Shown here one piece after another: positions 24,524 through 34,414 of a stretch of DNA of 64,000 nt (the stretch's first letter is position 1; each line of letters starts with the position of its first letter). The stretch is from JBGSYN01 sp041750975 (GTDB lineage: Bacteria > Pseudomonadota > Alphaproteobacteria > Geminicoccales > Geminicoccaceae). The stretch is taken from NCBI GenBank assembly GCA_041750975.1, contig JBGSYN010000278.1, forward strand, positions 1 to 64,000. Reading direction: 5' to 3'. The notes beneath the pieces were generated by a model. That model searched no databases and was not told the DNA's origin. It was given only the letters and a program-made list of their open reading frames with translations. The position numbers and the translations under genes were made by a program.

Positions 24524-27175
24524 CTAGGCCGCAGTCGATTGTTCGATCTGGTCGGCAATCGCTTTCAACGCTGCTTTCGCCTGACTTACATCCGGTCCGC
24601 CGCCTTGGGCGAAATCGGCCCGACCACCACCGCCTTTGCCTCCCAGCTTGGTTACGCCCTGCTTGACGAGGTCTACAGCATTGAGGCGGCTAACCAGATC
24701 GTTCGAAATGCTGACCACGACGGCGGCCTTGCCCTCGAACTCGCTGACGAGTGCCACAACCCCCGAGCCCATTTCCTTCTTGATGGCATCGGCCGTGGCG
24801 CGAAGCTCTTTTGCCGGCACGCCTTCGAGGGTTCTTCCGGTGAAGGCAATATCTCCTGCGGCCCCAACGCTCTCACTCGGACCGACACCACCCCTGGCAA
24901 TCTGTTGGCGCAGGTTGGCGAGGTCACGCTCAAGTCTTCGCCGATCCTCTAGCAGGCTTTGGACGCGGCTCGGGACTTCTTCCGGCTGAACCTTGAGCGC
25001 ACGGGCTGTTATTTCAAGAACCTCTTGTGTTGACCCAATATCTGCCAACGCAGCTTCTCCGGTGAGGGCTTCGATGCGTCGAATACCCGAGGCGACCGCA
25101 CCCTCGTTGGTCAATCTGATAAGCGCAATATCGCCGGTCCGATTGACATGCGTGCCACCGCAAAGCTCAACGGAGTAGGGCCTGCCACTAGGTTCCAGGC
25201 CCATGGTGACGACCCTCACTTCGTCGCCATATTTCTCGCCGAACAGCGCCATCGCACCGCCTTTGATTGCCTCGTCGCGTCCCATGACACGGACATCGAC
25301 CTTGTCGTTCTGGCGTGCAAATGCATTGGCTTCGCGTTCGACTTGGTCCAGTTCTTCCCGCGTCAACGGTTTCGCATGACTGAAATCGAACCGCAGCCGG
25401 TCAGGTGCGACCAGCGAGCCGCGTTGGGCGACATGATCGCCAAGATGGTTTCGAAGTGCCTTGTGCAGCAGGTGCGTGGCACTATGAGCCCGCCGAAGGC
25501 GGACCCTCCTACCACTGTCGACCCTCATGGTGACCGCATCACCAACTCGCACCGCCCCTTCTCTAACGCGACAGACATGGATCCAAAGATCGCCGAAAAC
25601 CTTCTTCGTGTCGGTGACATCGAGGACCGCGTCCTCACCTTCGATGGTTCCTGTGTCCCCGATCTGTCCACCCGATTCGCCGTAAAATGGCGTCTGATTG
25701 ACGATCAGTTCGACTTCGGTATCCCGTCCGGCATGGTTGACAGCTTGGTCCTCGACAATCAGCGCCAGCACCCGAGCGCCAGCCTGCTCGGTCTGGTAAC
25801 CCAGAAACTCGGTGGCACCATGGCTTTCTCTCAATTCGAACCAGATCGGCGGGACGCCGTCCGCGCCTGAACCCTTCCAGGTCTTCCGCGCAGCCTCGCG
25901 TTGGCGTGCCATCGCCCGGTCAAAACCATCAAGATCGACTTCACGGTTTCGCTCACGCAATGCGTCCTGGGTCAAATCCAAGGGAAACCCGAACGTGTCG
26001 TAGAGCTTAAACGCCGTTTCCCCGGGTAATGGGTCGCTCTCGGGAATGTCGGCCAGTTCTTCTTCAAGGAGATTGAGACCGCGTTCTAGGGTCCGCTTGA
26101 AGTTGATTTCCTCTAATTTCAGCCACTCTTCGATATTGGTCGTGGCGCGGCCGAGCTCGGGAAATGCGTCGCCCATTTCTTCGATTAGAACTGGCACGAG
26201 CTGCCAAAGGAGTGGCTCTCTTGCGCCCAGCATGTGAGCGTGTCTCATGGCCCTCCGCATGATCCGGCGGAGCACGTAGCCGCGGCCCTCATTCGAGGGT
26301 GTCACGCCATCGGCAATCAGGAAGGAACTTGCCCGCAGGTGATCCGCGATGACTTTGTGCGATGGCCGGTGCGTCCCGGTCGCGGGAACGCCGGTCAAGC
26401 GTACGCTTGCTTCGATAAGGCGTTGAAAGAGGTCGATCTCGTAATTGTCATGGACACCTTGCAGCACGGCCGCGATACGTTCGAGTCCCATGCCAGTATC
26501 GATCGACGGACTTGGCAAGGGCTCGCGTTCGCCTGCAGCGATTTGCTCGAACTGCATGAAAACGAGATTCCAGATCTCGATGAAACGGTCGCCGTCATCG
26601 TCCGGGCTGCCAGGCGGGCCGCCTGGAATGGCTGGGCCGTGATCGTAAAATATTTCGGAGCAGGGTCCACAGGGGCCGACGTCACCCATCGACCAGAAAT
26701 TATCCGAAGTCGCGATCCGAATGATCCGCTCCTCCGGCAACCCGGCAATCTTGTGCCAGAGGTCGAAGGCCTCATCATCATCCGCATAAACGGTGGTGAG
26801 CAGCCGCTCGGGCGGTAAGCCAAACTCTTTGGTGATCAGATTCCAGGCCAGTTCGATCGCGACGTCCTTGAAGTAGTCGCCGAACGAAAAATTCCCCAGC
26901 ATCTCGAAGAATGTGTGATGCCGTGCCGTGTAGCCGACATTGTCCAGGTCATTGTGCTTGCCGCCGGCGCGGACACATTTTTGCGACGTCGTCGCGCGGT
27001 TGTAGTCACGGTGTTCGATGCCCGTGAACACATTCTTGAACTGGACCATGCCCGCATTGGCAAAGAGCAGGCTTGGATCGTTGTGCGGCACGAGCGGACC
27101 CGATGCCACGATTTCGTGCCCGTGGGTCCGAAAATAGTCGAGAAACCTGGAACGTATCTCGTTGGTTGTTTGCAT
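24524..27175 (-). CDS. alaS: Alanine--tRNA ligase
   Basis: 883 residues, the full normal length. The class II catalytic domain begins EIRSRFLDYFRTHGHEIVASG and contains FANAGMVQFKNVFTG. The editing domain carries the zinc motifs HSATHLLHKAL and CGGTHVNRTGDI that clear mischarged Ser- and Gly-tRNA. The C-terminal oligomerisation domain ends GGKGGGGRADFAQGGG. It charges tRNA-Ala in the cytosol. The gene lies 43 bases downstream of recA on the same strand, an order shared with many alphaproteobacteria, so read-through from the recA promoter is likely. Confidence 0.98.
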   Translation of the reverse strand: MQTTNEIRSRFLDYFRTHGHEIVASGPLVPHNDPSLLFANAGMVQFKNVFTGIEHRDYNRATTSQKCVRAGGKHNDLDNVGYTARHHTFFEMLGNFSFGDYFKDVAIELAWNLITKEFGLPPERLLTTVYADDDEAFDLWHKIAGLPEERIIRIATSDNFWSMGDVGPCGPCSEIFYDHGPAIPGGPPGSPDDDGDRFIEIWNLVFMQFEQIAAGEREPLPSPSIDTGMGLERIAAVLQGVHDNYEIDLFQRLIEASVRLTGVPATGTHRPSHKVIADHLRASSFLIADGVTPSNEGRGYVLRRIMRRAMRHAHMLGAREPLLWQLVPVLIEEMGDAFPELGRATTNIEEWLKLEEINFKRTLERGLNLLEEELADIPESDPLPGETAFKLYDTFGFPLDLTQDALRERNREVDLDGFDRAMARQREAARKTWKGSGADGVPPIWFELRESHGATEFLGYQTEQAGARVLALIVEDQAVNHAGRDTEVELIVNQTPFYGESGGQIGDTGTIEGEDAVLDVTDTKKVFGDLWIHVCRVREGAVRVGDAVTMRVDSGRRVRLRRAHSATHLLHKALRNHLGDHVAQRGSLVAPDRLRFDFSHAKPLTREELDQVEREANAFARQNDKVDVRVMGRDEAIKGGAMALFGEKYGDEVRVVTMGLEPSGRPYSVELCGGTHVNRTGDIALIRLTNEGAVASGIRRIEALTGEAALADIGSTQEVLEITARALKVQPEEVPSRVQSLLEDRRRLERDLANLRQQIARGGVGPSESVGAAGDIAFTGRTLEGVPAKELRATADAIKKEMGSGVVALVSEFEGKAAVVVSISNDLVSRLNAVDLVKQGVTKLGGKGGGGRADFAQGGGPDVSQAKAALKAIADQIEQSTAA

Positions 27176-27218
27176 TGTTCTGATTGCGACCGGAGACGTG
27201 AAAGGAATGTTGGGCCAA

Positions 27219-28289
27219 TCACTCGTCGACGACTGGATCCTCGTCGAGCAGATCGATACCGGAGCCTCCGGTTCCGTTGAGACCCGCGTTCGATCTGATA
27301 GCGATTTCGACTGCTTCGGCGATTTCCGTATTGTCTTTCAGGAAATTCTTGGCGTTCTCGCGCCCCTGCCCAATCCGTGTCGAATTATAGGAAAACCACG
27401 AGCCTGATTTCTCGACGACACCGGCCTTGACCCCCAAATCGAGAAGCTCACCCGTTTTCGAGATCCCCTCGCCGTACATGATGTCGAACTCGACTACCCG
27501 GAAAGGCGGTGCGACCTTGTTCTTGACCACCTTGACCCGGGTTTGATTGCCGACCGTTTCATCTCGGTCCTTGACCTGACCGATGCGCCGAATATCCAAC
27601 CGGACAGAGGCGTAAAACTTGAGCGCATTGCCACCCGTCGTCGTTTCGGGGCTGCCGAACATCACGCCGATCTTGGATCGGATCTGATTGGTGAAGATCA
27701 CCATGCATTTGGAACGGTTGATGCTCGAGGTCAGCTTGCGCAAGGCCTGGCTCATGAGCCGCGCCTGCAGGCCGACATGGGTGTCGCCCATTTCGCCTTC
27801 GAGCTCGGCCTTTGGGACCAACGCCGCAACGCTGTCGATCACAATTACGTCGACGGCACCCGATCGAACCAGTGTGTCGGCAATCTCAAGCGCTTGCTCG
27901 CCGGTATCGGGCTGCGAAATAAGCAATTCCTCAAGATTGACCCCGAGCTTGCGAGCATATCCGGAATCGAGCGCATGTTCCGCATCGATGAAGGCGCAAG
28001 CACCGTTCTGCTTTTGTGCCTCCGCCAGCACGTGCAAAGTCAATGTGGTCTTGCCGGAGCTTTCCGGTCCGTAGATCTCGGTGATACGACCCCGCGGCAA
28101 ACCCCCGACCCCGAGCGCGATATCGAGGCCGAGCGAGCCGGTCGAAATCGTCTCGATATCGGCAACCTGCTCGCCCTGACCCAGACGCATGACGGAGCCT
28201 TTGCCGAAGGCACGCTCGATCTGGGAAATTGCGGCCTCAAGCGCGCGACTTCGATCTTCGCTGCGTCGGCTCGACAGGACCTCGGTCAT
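27219..28289 (-). CDS. recA: Recombinase RecA
   Basis: 356 residues. The start, RALEAAISQIERAFGKGSVM, is followed by Walker A GPESSGKTT (about 72-80), the Walker B region VDVIVIDSVAAL, and the DNA-binding loop region around MSQALRKLTSSINRSKCMVI and GGNALKFYASVR. The C-terminal tail is acidic (LLDEDPVVDE), as usual. It carries out strand exchange in repair and triggers LexA self-cleavage. A near-consensus alphaproteobacterial LexA site lies about 90-100 bases before the start, suggesting SOS control. alaS follows 43 bases downstream. Confidence 0.98.
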   Translation of the reverse strand: MTEVLSSRRSEDRSRALEAAISQIERAFGKGSVMRLGQGEQVADIETISTGSLGLDIALGVGGLPRGRITEIYGPESSGKTTLTLHVLAEAQKQNGACAFIDAEHALDSGYARKLGVNLEELLISQPDTGEQALEIADTLVRSGAVDVIVIDSVAALVPKAELEGEMGDTHVGLQARLMSQALRKLTSSINRSKCMVIFTNQIRSKIGVMFGSPETTTGGNALKFYASVRLDIRRIGQVKDRDETVGNQTRVKVVKNKVAPPFRVVEFDIMYGEGISKTGELLDLGVKAGVVEKSGSWFSYNSTRIGQGRENAKNFLKDNTEIAEAVEIAIRSNAGLNGTGGSGIDLLDEDPVVDE

Positions 28290-28376
28290 TCAAACTCTCT
28301 TGTGTAGTTGCGCCTGGGGAAATGGCGCTGGACTATATCGACGTTGCCGATCCGCGCAAACTGATAGATTGCAGAG

Positions 28377-28391
28377 GAACCCTCGGGAAAC
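28377..28391 (-). promoter_or_regulatory. Candidate LexA (SOS) box upstream of recA
   Basis: On the minus strand the sequence reads GTTT-CCCGAGG-GTTC, one mismatch from the alphaproteobacterial LexA consensus GTTC-N7-GTTC. It lies 88-102 bases before the recA start codon and just past the stop of the DUF1674 gene, a sensible place for a recA promoter. No other match to the direct repeat was seen in the 105-base gap. Confidence 0.4.
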
Positions 28392-28394
28392 CTT

Positions 28395-28574
28395 TTAGAA
28401 GTCGGAGCAGCGACCGTTCTTTTCCCAATCTCCGAAACGCGTCGGTTCCAGACCACGCGGGCCGTTAACTTCGCCTGCGGGCTGTGCAGCGGTGTGGTCC
28501 TTCTTTTTCGGCTCAAAACGATGCGGAGCCTTTTTGTTGCGCTGTTCAACTTCGGTTCGTTCCTGGGTCGTCAT
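28395..28574 (-). CDS. DUF1674 protein, SdhAF4-like succinate dehydrogenase assembly factor
   Basis: 59 residues. The C-terminus EVNGPRGLEPTRFGDWEKNG, then RCSDF, is the complete DUF1674 motif, which ends the mitochondrial factor SDHAF4 (Sdh8) and its alphaproteobacterial relatives. SDHAF4 binds the flavinylated SdhA subunit and protects it during complex II assembly; the bacterial role is inferred from that. The N-terminal half is charged and variable. Its ATG overlaps the stop of the DUF1476 gene by four bases, so both are made from one message. Confidence 0.85.
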   Translation of the reverse strand: MTTQERTEVEQRNKKAPHRFEPKKKDHTAAQPAGEVNGPRGLEPTRFGDWEKNGRCSDF

Positions 28575-28894
28575 TCGGCCATCACCTGTTCTTTCGCCAA
28601 TCTCTCGAACTCTGCCAAATGCTTCTTGATCACGTGATCGCCCAAGCTGTTGTTGGCAGCACTGAGATCGGTCGTGACCTTTTCGATGACGTCGTCATCA
28701 CCAGGCTTCTCAAAATCGGCGAGAACGACGTCTTTTGCGTATTGCGTCGCGGCATCGCCTTTCAAACCAAGATACTCTTCGGCGATCCAAAGACCGAAAA
28801 GCTTGTTGCGGCGGTTCCGTACCTTGAAGCCCAGATCCTGGTTGTGCTTGAAGCGTGTCTCTTCATGCTGCTTGCGATCGTCAAAGGTGGTCAT
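28571..28894 (-). CDS. ATP synthase inhibitor subunit zeta (DUF1476)
   Basis: 107 residues from ATG 28894, preceded by AGGAG six bases upstream; the frame extends nine codons further without a ribosome site. The family pattern is clear: MTTFDDRKQHEETRFKHNQD, FKVRNRRNKLFGLWIAEEYLG, then YAKDVVLADFEKPGDDDVIEKV. In Paracoccus the zeta subunit blocks the hydrolytic turn of F1-ATPase through its N-terminus, and homologs occur throughout alphaproteobacteria. It should act at the cytoplasmic face of the F-type synthase. It is coupled to the DUF1674 gene downstream. Confidence 0.92.
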   Translation of the reverse strand: MTTFDDRKQHEETRFKHNQDLGFKVRNRRNKLFGLWIAEEYLGLKGDAATQYAKDVVLADFEKPGDDDVIEKVTTDLSAANNSLGDHVIKKHLAEFERLAKEQVMAE

Positions 28895-29044
28895 GGCGGC
28901 TCCTATGATTGAGTGCTTCAAGACATATGTGTTCGAATTCCGGAATCTTCAGCATCGATGCACGATTTTACTGCGGAGAGCAAGAAACTGAGCCCCCAAA
29001 AATCCCTTACGGAAGCTTGCCGGAAAACTCTGCTGGGGCATCAA

Positions 29045-29081
29045 CGAAAAGAGGGCCGTGCATGGCACGACCCTCTTTTCG
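29045..29081 (-). terminator. Rho-independent terminator of groESL
   Basis: An inverted repeat, CGAAAAGAGGG (29045-29055) against CCCTCTTTTCG (29071-29081), with a further inner pairing of CGTGC and GCACG, gives a long stem with a three-base tip. On the minus strand the 3' arm ends in TTTTCG, a short U run. It begins 28 bases after the groEL stop. No plus-strand gene ends nearby. Confidence 0.75.
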
Positions 29082-29108
29082 TCTTGTAAAATTGAATGGT
29101 TCTGGACT

Positions 29109-30752
<1,644 letters not shown>

Positions 30753-30780
30753 AGTACTTATTTCCCTTGTTCTGTAAGTC

Positions 30781-31095
30781 TCAGGCAGCGGCTCGGCTGG
30801 CGGCAGCGCCTTCGACGATGCCCATGATGTCGCTTTCCTTCATGATCAACAGATCTTCGCCGTCGACCTTGATCTCGGTGCCCGACCATTTACCGAAGAG
30901 CACACGCTCACCAGGCTTCACGTCGAGCGGCTGAATCTCGCCCTTCTCGTTCTTCGCGCCCGGGCCAACAGCCAGAACCTCGCCTTGCATCGGCTTCTCT
31001 TTGGCTGTGTCTGGAATAATGATCCCGCCCAGTGTCTTTTGCTCGTCCTCGACCCGGCGTACAAGCACGCGGTCATGCAAAGGCCGCAACCCCAT
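30781..31095 (-). CDS. groES: Co-chaperonin GroES (10 kDa)
   Basis: 104 residues. LRPLHDRVLVRRVEDEQKTLGGIIIPDTAKEKP contains the start of the fold and the mobile loop that docks on GroEL, and ends in the usual LLIMKESDIMGIV followed by a short Ala-rich tail. It caps the GroEL chamber. The ATG is preceded by AGGAGG. A CIRCE element sits 32 bases before the start codon, so HrcA repression is expected. Confidence 0.98.
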   Translation of the reverse strand: MGLRPLHDRVLVRRVEDEQKTLGGIIIPDTAKEKPMQGEVLAVGPGAKNEKGEIQPLDVKPGERVLFGKWSGTEIKVDGEDLLIMKESDIMGIVEGAAASRAAA

Positions 31096-31126
31096 CGCAA
31101 TTACCTCCTAATATGGCTCAGAGCTG

Positions 31127-31153
31127 TTAGCACTCTCGGATGCCGAGTGCCAA
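31127..31153 (-). promoter_or_regulatory. CIRCE operator (HrcA site) of groESL
   Basis: TTAGCACTC, nine bases, GAGTGCCAA: this is the CIRCE inverted repeat TTAGCACTC-N9-GAGTGCTAA with a single mismatch in the second arm. It lies between the groES ribosome site and the probable promoter, where HrcA would block transcription at normal temperature. Confidence 0.88.
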
Positions 31154-31159
31154 CCACGC

Positions 31160-31191
31160 TGTATGTGCGGGATGCCGAAGGGGAGTTCAAG
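31160..31191 (-). promoter_or_regulatory. Possible heat-shock promoter of groESL
   Basis: On the minus strand CTTGAAC (31191-31185) resembles the sigma-32 -35 element CTTGAAA, and a region around CACATACAG about 17 bases further could serve as the -10. It is directly upstream of the CIRCE operator. The -10 match is poor, so sigma-32 use is only suggested. Confidence 0.35.
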
Positions 31192-31209
31192 ATGGATCGG
31201 AAAAAATTA

Positions 31210-31236
31210 TTAGCACTTCCATCCGAGTGCTGCTAA
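31210..31236. promoter_or_regulatory. Second, degenerate CIRCE-like inverted repeat
   Basis: TTAGCACTT, nine bases, then TGCTGCTAA keeps the outer six bases of both CIRCE arms (TTAGCA and TGCTAA) with the exact N9 spacing. AGCACT/AGTGCT can also pair inside it with a different spacer. It lies 57 bases upstream of the good CIRCE copy, beyond the likely groES promoter and about 73 bases before the divergent usg gene. Confidence 0.45.
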
Positions 31237-31308
31237 GTAATTGAATCTAAACTATTTTCTGATGCAACTGCTCTTGACAGCCCTTTCGTTCCCGGCCCTT
31301 CTAGGGCG

Positions 31309-31611
31309 ATGCCGGACATTCGGATGGAGACTATGATGCAGGAAGCCAGAGGTTCCTTTGAACTCCAACTTGAGGGTTACCGCTTGGCGACGGCGGAGAT
31401 TCTTTACCACTTACCGGATCATCCGGGCGTATTGCAGAGCTTTATATGGCAGCACTATGATTGCGCCCCCACTTATCCCAGGCTCCACGAATTTATCCAC
31501 TACTGGCACCAGAATATCACTGCGCGCCTATATAAAATCTACGTCGAGCGGGCCGAATTCATTATTCCCGCGCCCGAGGTTCGTTTCGCCAAAGATTTCA
31601 CGCTTCAATAG
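31309..31611 (+). CDS. usg: Usg family protein
   Basis: 100 residues; ATG 31333 is another in-frame start and would give the usual length. ATAEILYHLPDHPGVLQSFIWQHYDCAPTYP followed by LHEFIHYWHQNITARL is the Usg pattern, a small soluble family limited mainly to alphaproteobacteria and named for its place upstream of phosphoribosylanthranilate isomerase genes in some genomes. The molecular function is unknown. It lies divergent from groES, with a CIRCE-like repeat between them, and convergent with petC. Confidence 0.85.
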   Translation: MPDIRMETMMQEARGSFELQLEGYRLATAEILYHLPDHPGVLQSFIWQHYDCAPTYPRLHEFIHYWHQNITARLYKIYVERAEFIIPAPEVRFAKDFTLQ

Positions 31612-31618
31612 GACGCGT

Positions 31619-31643
31619 CCCGGTATCGTTTCGGGATACCGGG
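31619..31643. terminator. Possible bidirectional hairpin between usg and petC
   Basis: CCCGGTATC (31619-31627) and GATACCGGG (31635-31643) form a perfect nine-base stem with a seven-base loop. It lies eight bases after the usg stop and nine bases beyond the petC stop, between two convergent genes. There is no U run on either strand, so factor-independent termination is uncertain. Confidence 0.45.
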
Positions 31644-31651
31644 AGAGCGGC

Positions 31652-32440
31652 TCAATGCACGTCCGACCAGATGCGCCGCTTGTAGGCATAAAATAGTCCG
31701 CACAAAACAAGGACGAAAATGCCGACCTTGAGGCCCGTTTCCTTACGCTCCTCGAGTTTGGGCTCGGCGGACCAGTGGAGGAAGTTGACGACATCCCTGG
31801 CCATTTGGTCGACGGTTGCCGAGGTGCCATCGGCATATTCGACCAGATCCGGATAGATCGGTTGCGGCATGGCAATCAGGTGGCCTGGAAAATACTCGTT
31901 ATAGTATTGGCCGGGCGGTACCACTACGTCCTCAGGTGGCTCCTCATACCCCACCAAAAGGCTATAGAGATAGTCGGGGCCATCCATACGAGCCTTCGTT
32001 ATCAGCGAGAGGTTGGGCGGATAAGCACCGCCATTCGCTGCCCTGGCCGCCATATCATTGGGAAACGCTGGCGGAAACTGATCGGGCGGCCTGCCTTCCC
32101 GCTGAAACATTTCACCGTTTTCGTCCGGGCCGTCCTCGATTGAATATTCCGCAGCGATCGCCTGCACTTCGTCTTCATTGTAGCCGAGTGCGCTCAGCGT
32201 GCGAAAGGCAACATATTCGAGGTTGTGGCAACCCTGGCAGACCGTTTGATAGACCTGGAAACCACGCTGCAGCGACGCCTGATCAAAGCTTCCGAACACA
32301 CCTTCGAATTGCCAATCAGAATTGATGGGCTCCAAGGCTTCCCCTGCGGCTGCCGCGGGATTGGACCCGTGGAGTCCAATCGCCGTCAAGACAACCATGG
32401 CGCTAATCGTGTATCGCGTGCTGCACTTCATGGACATCAC
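31652..32440 (-). CDS. petC: Cytochrome c1 of the bc1 complex
   Basis: 262 residues. An export signal (MKCSTRYTISAMVVLTAIGLH) is followed by the haem c motif CQGCH (near 70, within VYQTVCQGCHNLEYVAF). Later come MAARAANGGAYPPNLSLI, MPQPI supplying the likely methionine ligand region, and a C-terminal anchor (VGIFVLVLCGLFYAYKRR). It passes electrons from the Rieske protein to cytochrome c in the periplasm. The start overlaps the petB stop by four bases; it is the third gene of petABC. Confidence 0.96.
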   Translation of the reverse strand: MMSMKCSTRYTISAMVVLTAIGLHGSNPAAAAGEALEPINSDWQFEGVFGSFDQASLQRGFQVYQTVCQGCHNLEYVAFRTLSALGYNEDEVQAIAAEYSIEDGPDENGEMFQREGRPPDQFPPAFPNDMAARAANGGAYPPNLSLITKARMDGPDYLYSLLVGYEEPPEDVVVPPGQYYNEYFPGHLIAMPQPIYPDLVEYADGTSATVDQMARDVVNFLHWSAEPKLEERKETGLKVGIFVLVLCGLFYAYKRRIWSDVH

Positions 32441-33696
32441 TCTGCCGGCTGTAGCTGCGGTCCGGCATCGCGACTCGCATCTGTCAACACCGGCTTGTTG
32501 ATACTATCTGGCACTGGCCATGGGCGTTCGAGCTTGCCCAGCAGTGGCAATAAGATCAGAAAATGCGCAAAATAGTAAATCGTCGCCAGTCTGCCGATGA
32601 CGATATAGGCCCCCTCGGGCGGCTTGGCGCCGACATAGCCCAACACGAAAACATCAATTACCAGCAACCAAATCAACCACTTATAGATTGGCCGGAACGT
32701 GGCACTGCGTACTTTCGAGGTATCAAGCCAGGGTAAGATGAAGAGCACGGCGATCGCACCGAACATCAGCAGCACACCACCGAGCTTGCTGGGTACCGCA
32801 CGCAGGATCGCGTAGAATGGCAGGAAGTACCATTCGGGGACGATATGCGCAGGTGTCGCCAATGGGTCCGCCGGAATGTAGTTGTCGGCATGTCCAAGAT
32901 AATTGGGGGCGTAAAAGACAAACGCACCATAGACCAGAAAGAAGACCGTAACGCCGAACAGGTCCTTCACGGTGTAGTAAGGATGAAACGGGATTTTGTC
33001 TTTCTTGGTCAAGTCGATGCCGACAGGGTTGTTCGAGCCAAACTGGTGCAACGCCAGGATGTGCAGGAAAACAACCGCGAAGATCACGAAGGGTAGGAGG
33101 TAATGGAGCGAGAAAAATCTCTTGAGGGTCGGATTGTCGACCGAGAACCCACCCCAGAGCCAGGTGACGATTGGGTCGCCGACGATCGGGAAAGCGGAGA
33201 ATAGATTGGTGATAACGGTGGCGCCCCAGAAGCTCATTTGGCCCCAGGGAAGCACATAACCCATGAACGCCGTTGCCATCATCAAGAGCATGATGACGAC
33301 GCCGAGCATCCACAGAAGTTCGCGCGGTGCCTTGTAGGAACCGTAATAAAGTCCCCTGAACATGTGGACATAAACCACGATGAAGAACATCGAGGCGCCG
33401 TTGGCGTGGGCGTAACGCAACAGCCAACCGTAATTCACGTTGCGCATGATGTGTTCGACACTACCGAAGGCCATGGCTGTGTCGGCCGTGTAGTGCATCA
33501 CCAGGACGATGCCGGTCACAATTTGAAGCACCAGCATCAAGCCGGCAAGCGAGCCGAAATTCCAAAAATAGTTGAGGTTCTTCGGCGCGGGATAAGCTAC
33601 AAACTCCTGATATCCCCAGGAAAAAATGGGCAACCGGTGGTCGAGCCAACGCATCGCGCCGCTCTGGAACTCGACCTTCTCTTGTTCTGCACTCAT
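32437..33696 (-). CDS. petB: Cytochrome b of the bc1 complex
   Basis: 419 residues from ATG 33696; the frame is open to 33762, but that would overlap petA and add a non-conserved tail. The two haem groups are held by histidines in LRYAHANGASMFFIVVYVHM and in SLHYLLPFVIFAVVFLHILALH. The Qo site motif PEWYFLPFYAILRAVPSK is intact. Eight membrane segments are visible. It carries out the quinol-oxidising Q cycle in the inner membrane. Its stop overlaps the petC start by four bases. Confidence 0.97.
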   Translation of the reverse strand: MSAEQEKVEFQSGAMRWLDHRLPIFSWGYQEFVAYPAPKNLNYFWNFGSLAGLMLVLQIVTGIVLVMHYTADTAMAFGSVEHIMRNVNYGWLLRYAHANGASMFFIVVYVHMFRGLYYGSYKAPRELLWMLGVVIMLLMMATAFMGYVLPWGQMSFWGATVITNLFSAFPIVGDPIVTWLWGGFSVDNPTLKRFFSLHYLLPFVIFAVVFLHILALHQFGSNNPVGIDLTKKDKIPFHPYYTVKDLFGVTVFFLVYGAFVFYAPNYLGHADNYIPADPLATPAHIVPEWYFLPFYAILRAVPSKLGGVLLMFGAIAVLFILPWLDTSKVRSATFRPIYKWLIWLLVIDVFVLGYVGAKPPEGAYIVIGRLATIYYFAHFLILLPLLGKLERPWPVPDSINKPVLTDASRDAGPQLQPAE

Positions 33697-33748
33697 GTCG
33701 CGTCCGTTACTTTCTATCGCTCGATCGAGTACCGCTGTGGGAACAGGT

Positions 33749-34297
33749 TCAGCCGATCTCAATCAGCGTGTCGCCGACAAACTGATATTCGGGCACCTCG
33801 AGATTCCGAGGTGCGGGGCCTCTGCGGATCCTCCCAGAGGTATCGTAATGTGACCCGTGGCACGGACAAAACCATCCGCCATAGTCGCCCCTGTCCTGGG
33901 ACGGTTTGTTGCCCAGCGGCACACAGCCGAGATGCGTGCAGACGCCCACAACGACCAGATACGGAGGTTCGATGACACGCTCGGTGTCGGCCTCAGGGTC
34001 CGGCAGATCTTCGACAGGCACCTCGCGCGCTTCTTCGATTTCGGCCGGGGTGCGATGGCGAACGAAGACTGGCTTGCCGCGCCAGGTTATCGTCACGCCC
34101 ATGCCTTCTTCGACGCCCGAAACATCGAACTCCGTCGACGACAACGCCAGTACGTCGGCCGAAGGGTTCATGCTATTGATCAGCGGCCATGCGATACCTA
34201 CCGCTCCGACAGCCGCGGTGGACCAGGCAACCAGTTCGAGGAAATCCCGACGTGTCTCGCCATTGGCTTTTGACGATGCGGTCGGATTGCTAGCCAT
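33749..34297 (-). CDS. petA: Rieske iron-sulfur protein of the bc1 complex
   Basis: 182 residues from ATG 34297, preceded by GAGGA; a GTG at 34309 is less likely. A Tat-type signal-anchor (TRRDFLELVAWSTAAVGAVG) leads to the Rieske fold with both cluster-binding loops, CTHLGC and CPCHGSHYD, and the proline loop GPAPRNL. It moves electrons from quinol at the Qo site to cytochrome c1. It is the first gene of petABC; petB follows after 52 bases. A large hairpin lies upstream at 34326-34371. Confidence 0.96.
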   Translation of the reverse strand: MASNPTASSKANGETRRDFLELVAWSTAAVGAVGIAWPLINSMNPSADVLALSSTEFDVSGVEEGMGVTITWRGKPVFVRHRTPAEIEEAREVPVEDLPDPEADTERVIEPPYLVVVGVCTHLGCVPLGNKPSQDRGDYGGWFCPCHGSHYDTSGRIRRGPAPRNLEVPEYQFVGDTLIEIG

Positions 34298-34325
34298 GTT
34301 TTTCCTCACAGGTACGAATACTTTC

Positions 34326-34371
34326 GCGACCTAAGCCGCACCTTCGGTATCAGCAAGCGGCGGAAGGTCGC
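34326..34371. repeat. Interrupted hairpin between petA and trmL
   Basis: Outer arms GCGACCT (34326-34332) and AGGTCGC (34365-34371), with inner arms GCCGC (34335-34339) and GCGGC (34357-34361), pair to give a 12-base-pair interrupted stem. It lies in the short divergent gap between petA (start 34297) and trmL (start 34415), so it may fold in the 5' leader of either message or act as an operator. Its role is not known. Confidence 0.45.
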
Positions 34372-34414
34372 ATAAATCTAGCGTCTATTGGGGATTCAGG
34401 AAAGACTACGGCTA

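Noticed and set aside
27543..28307. 254-codon frame opposite recA
   Set aside because: Shadow of recA with low-complexity composition and no independent support.
31274..31304. TTGACA-based promoter before usg
   Set aside because: A TTGACA is present but the candidate -10 regions are poor; not listed as a feature.
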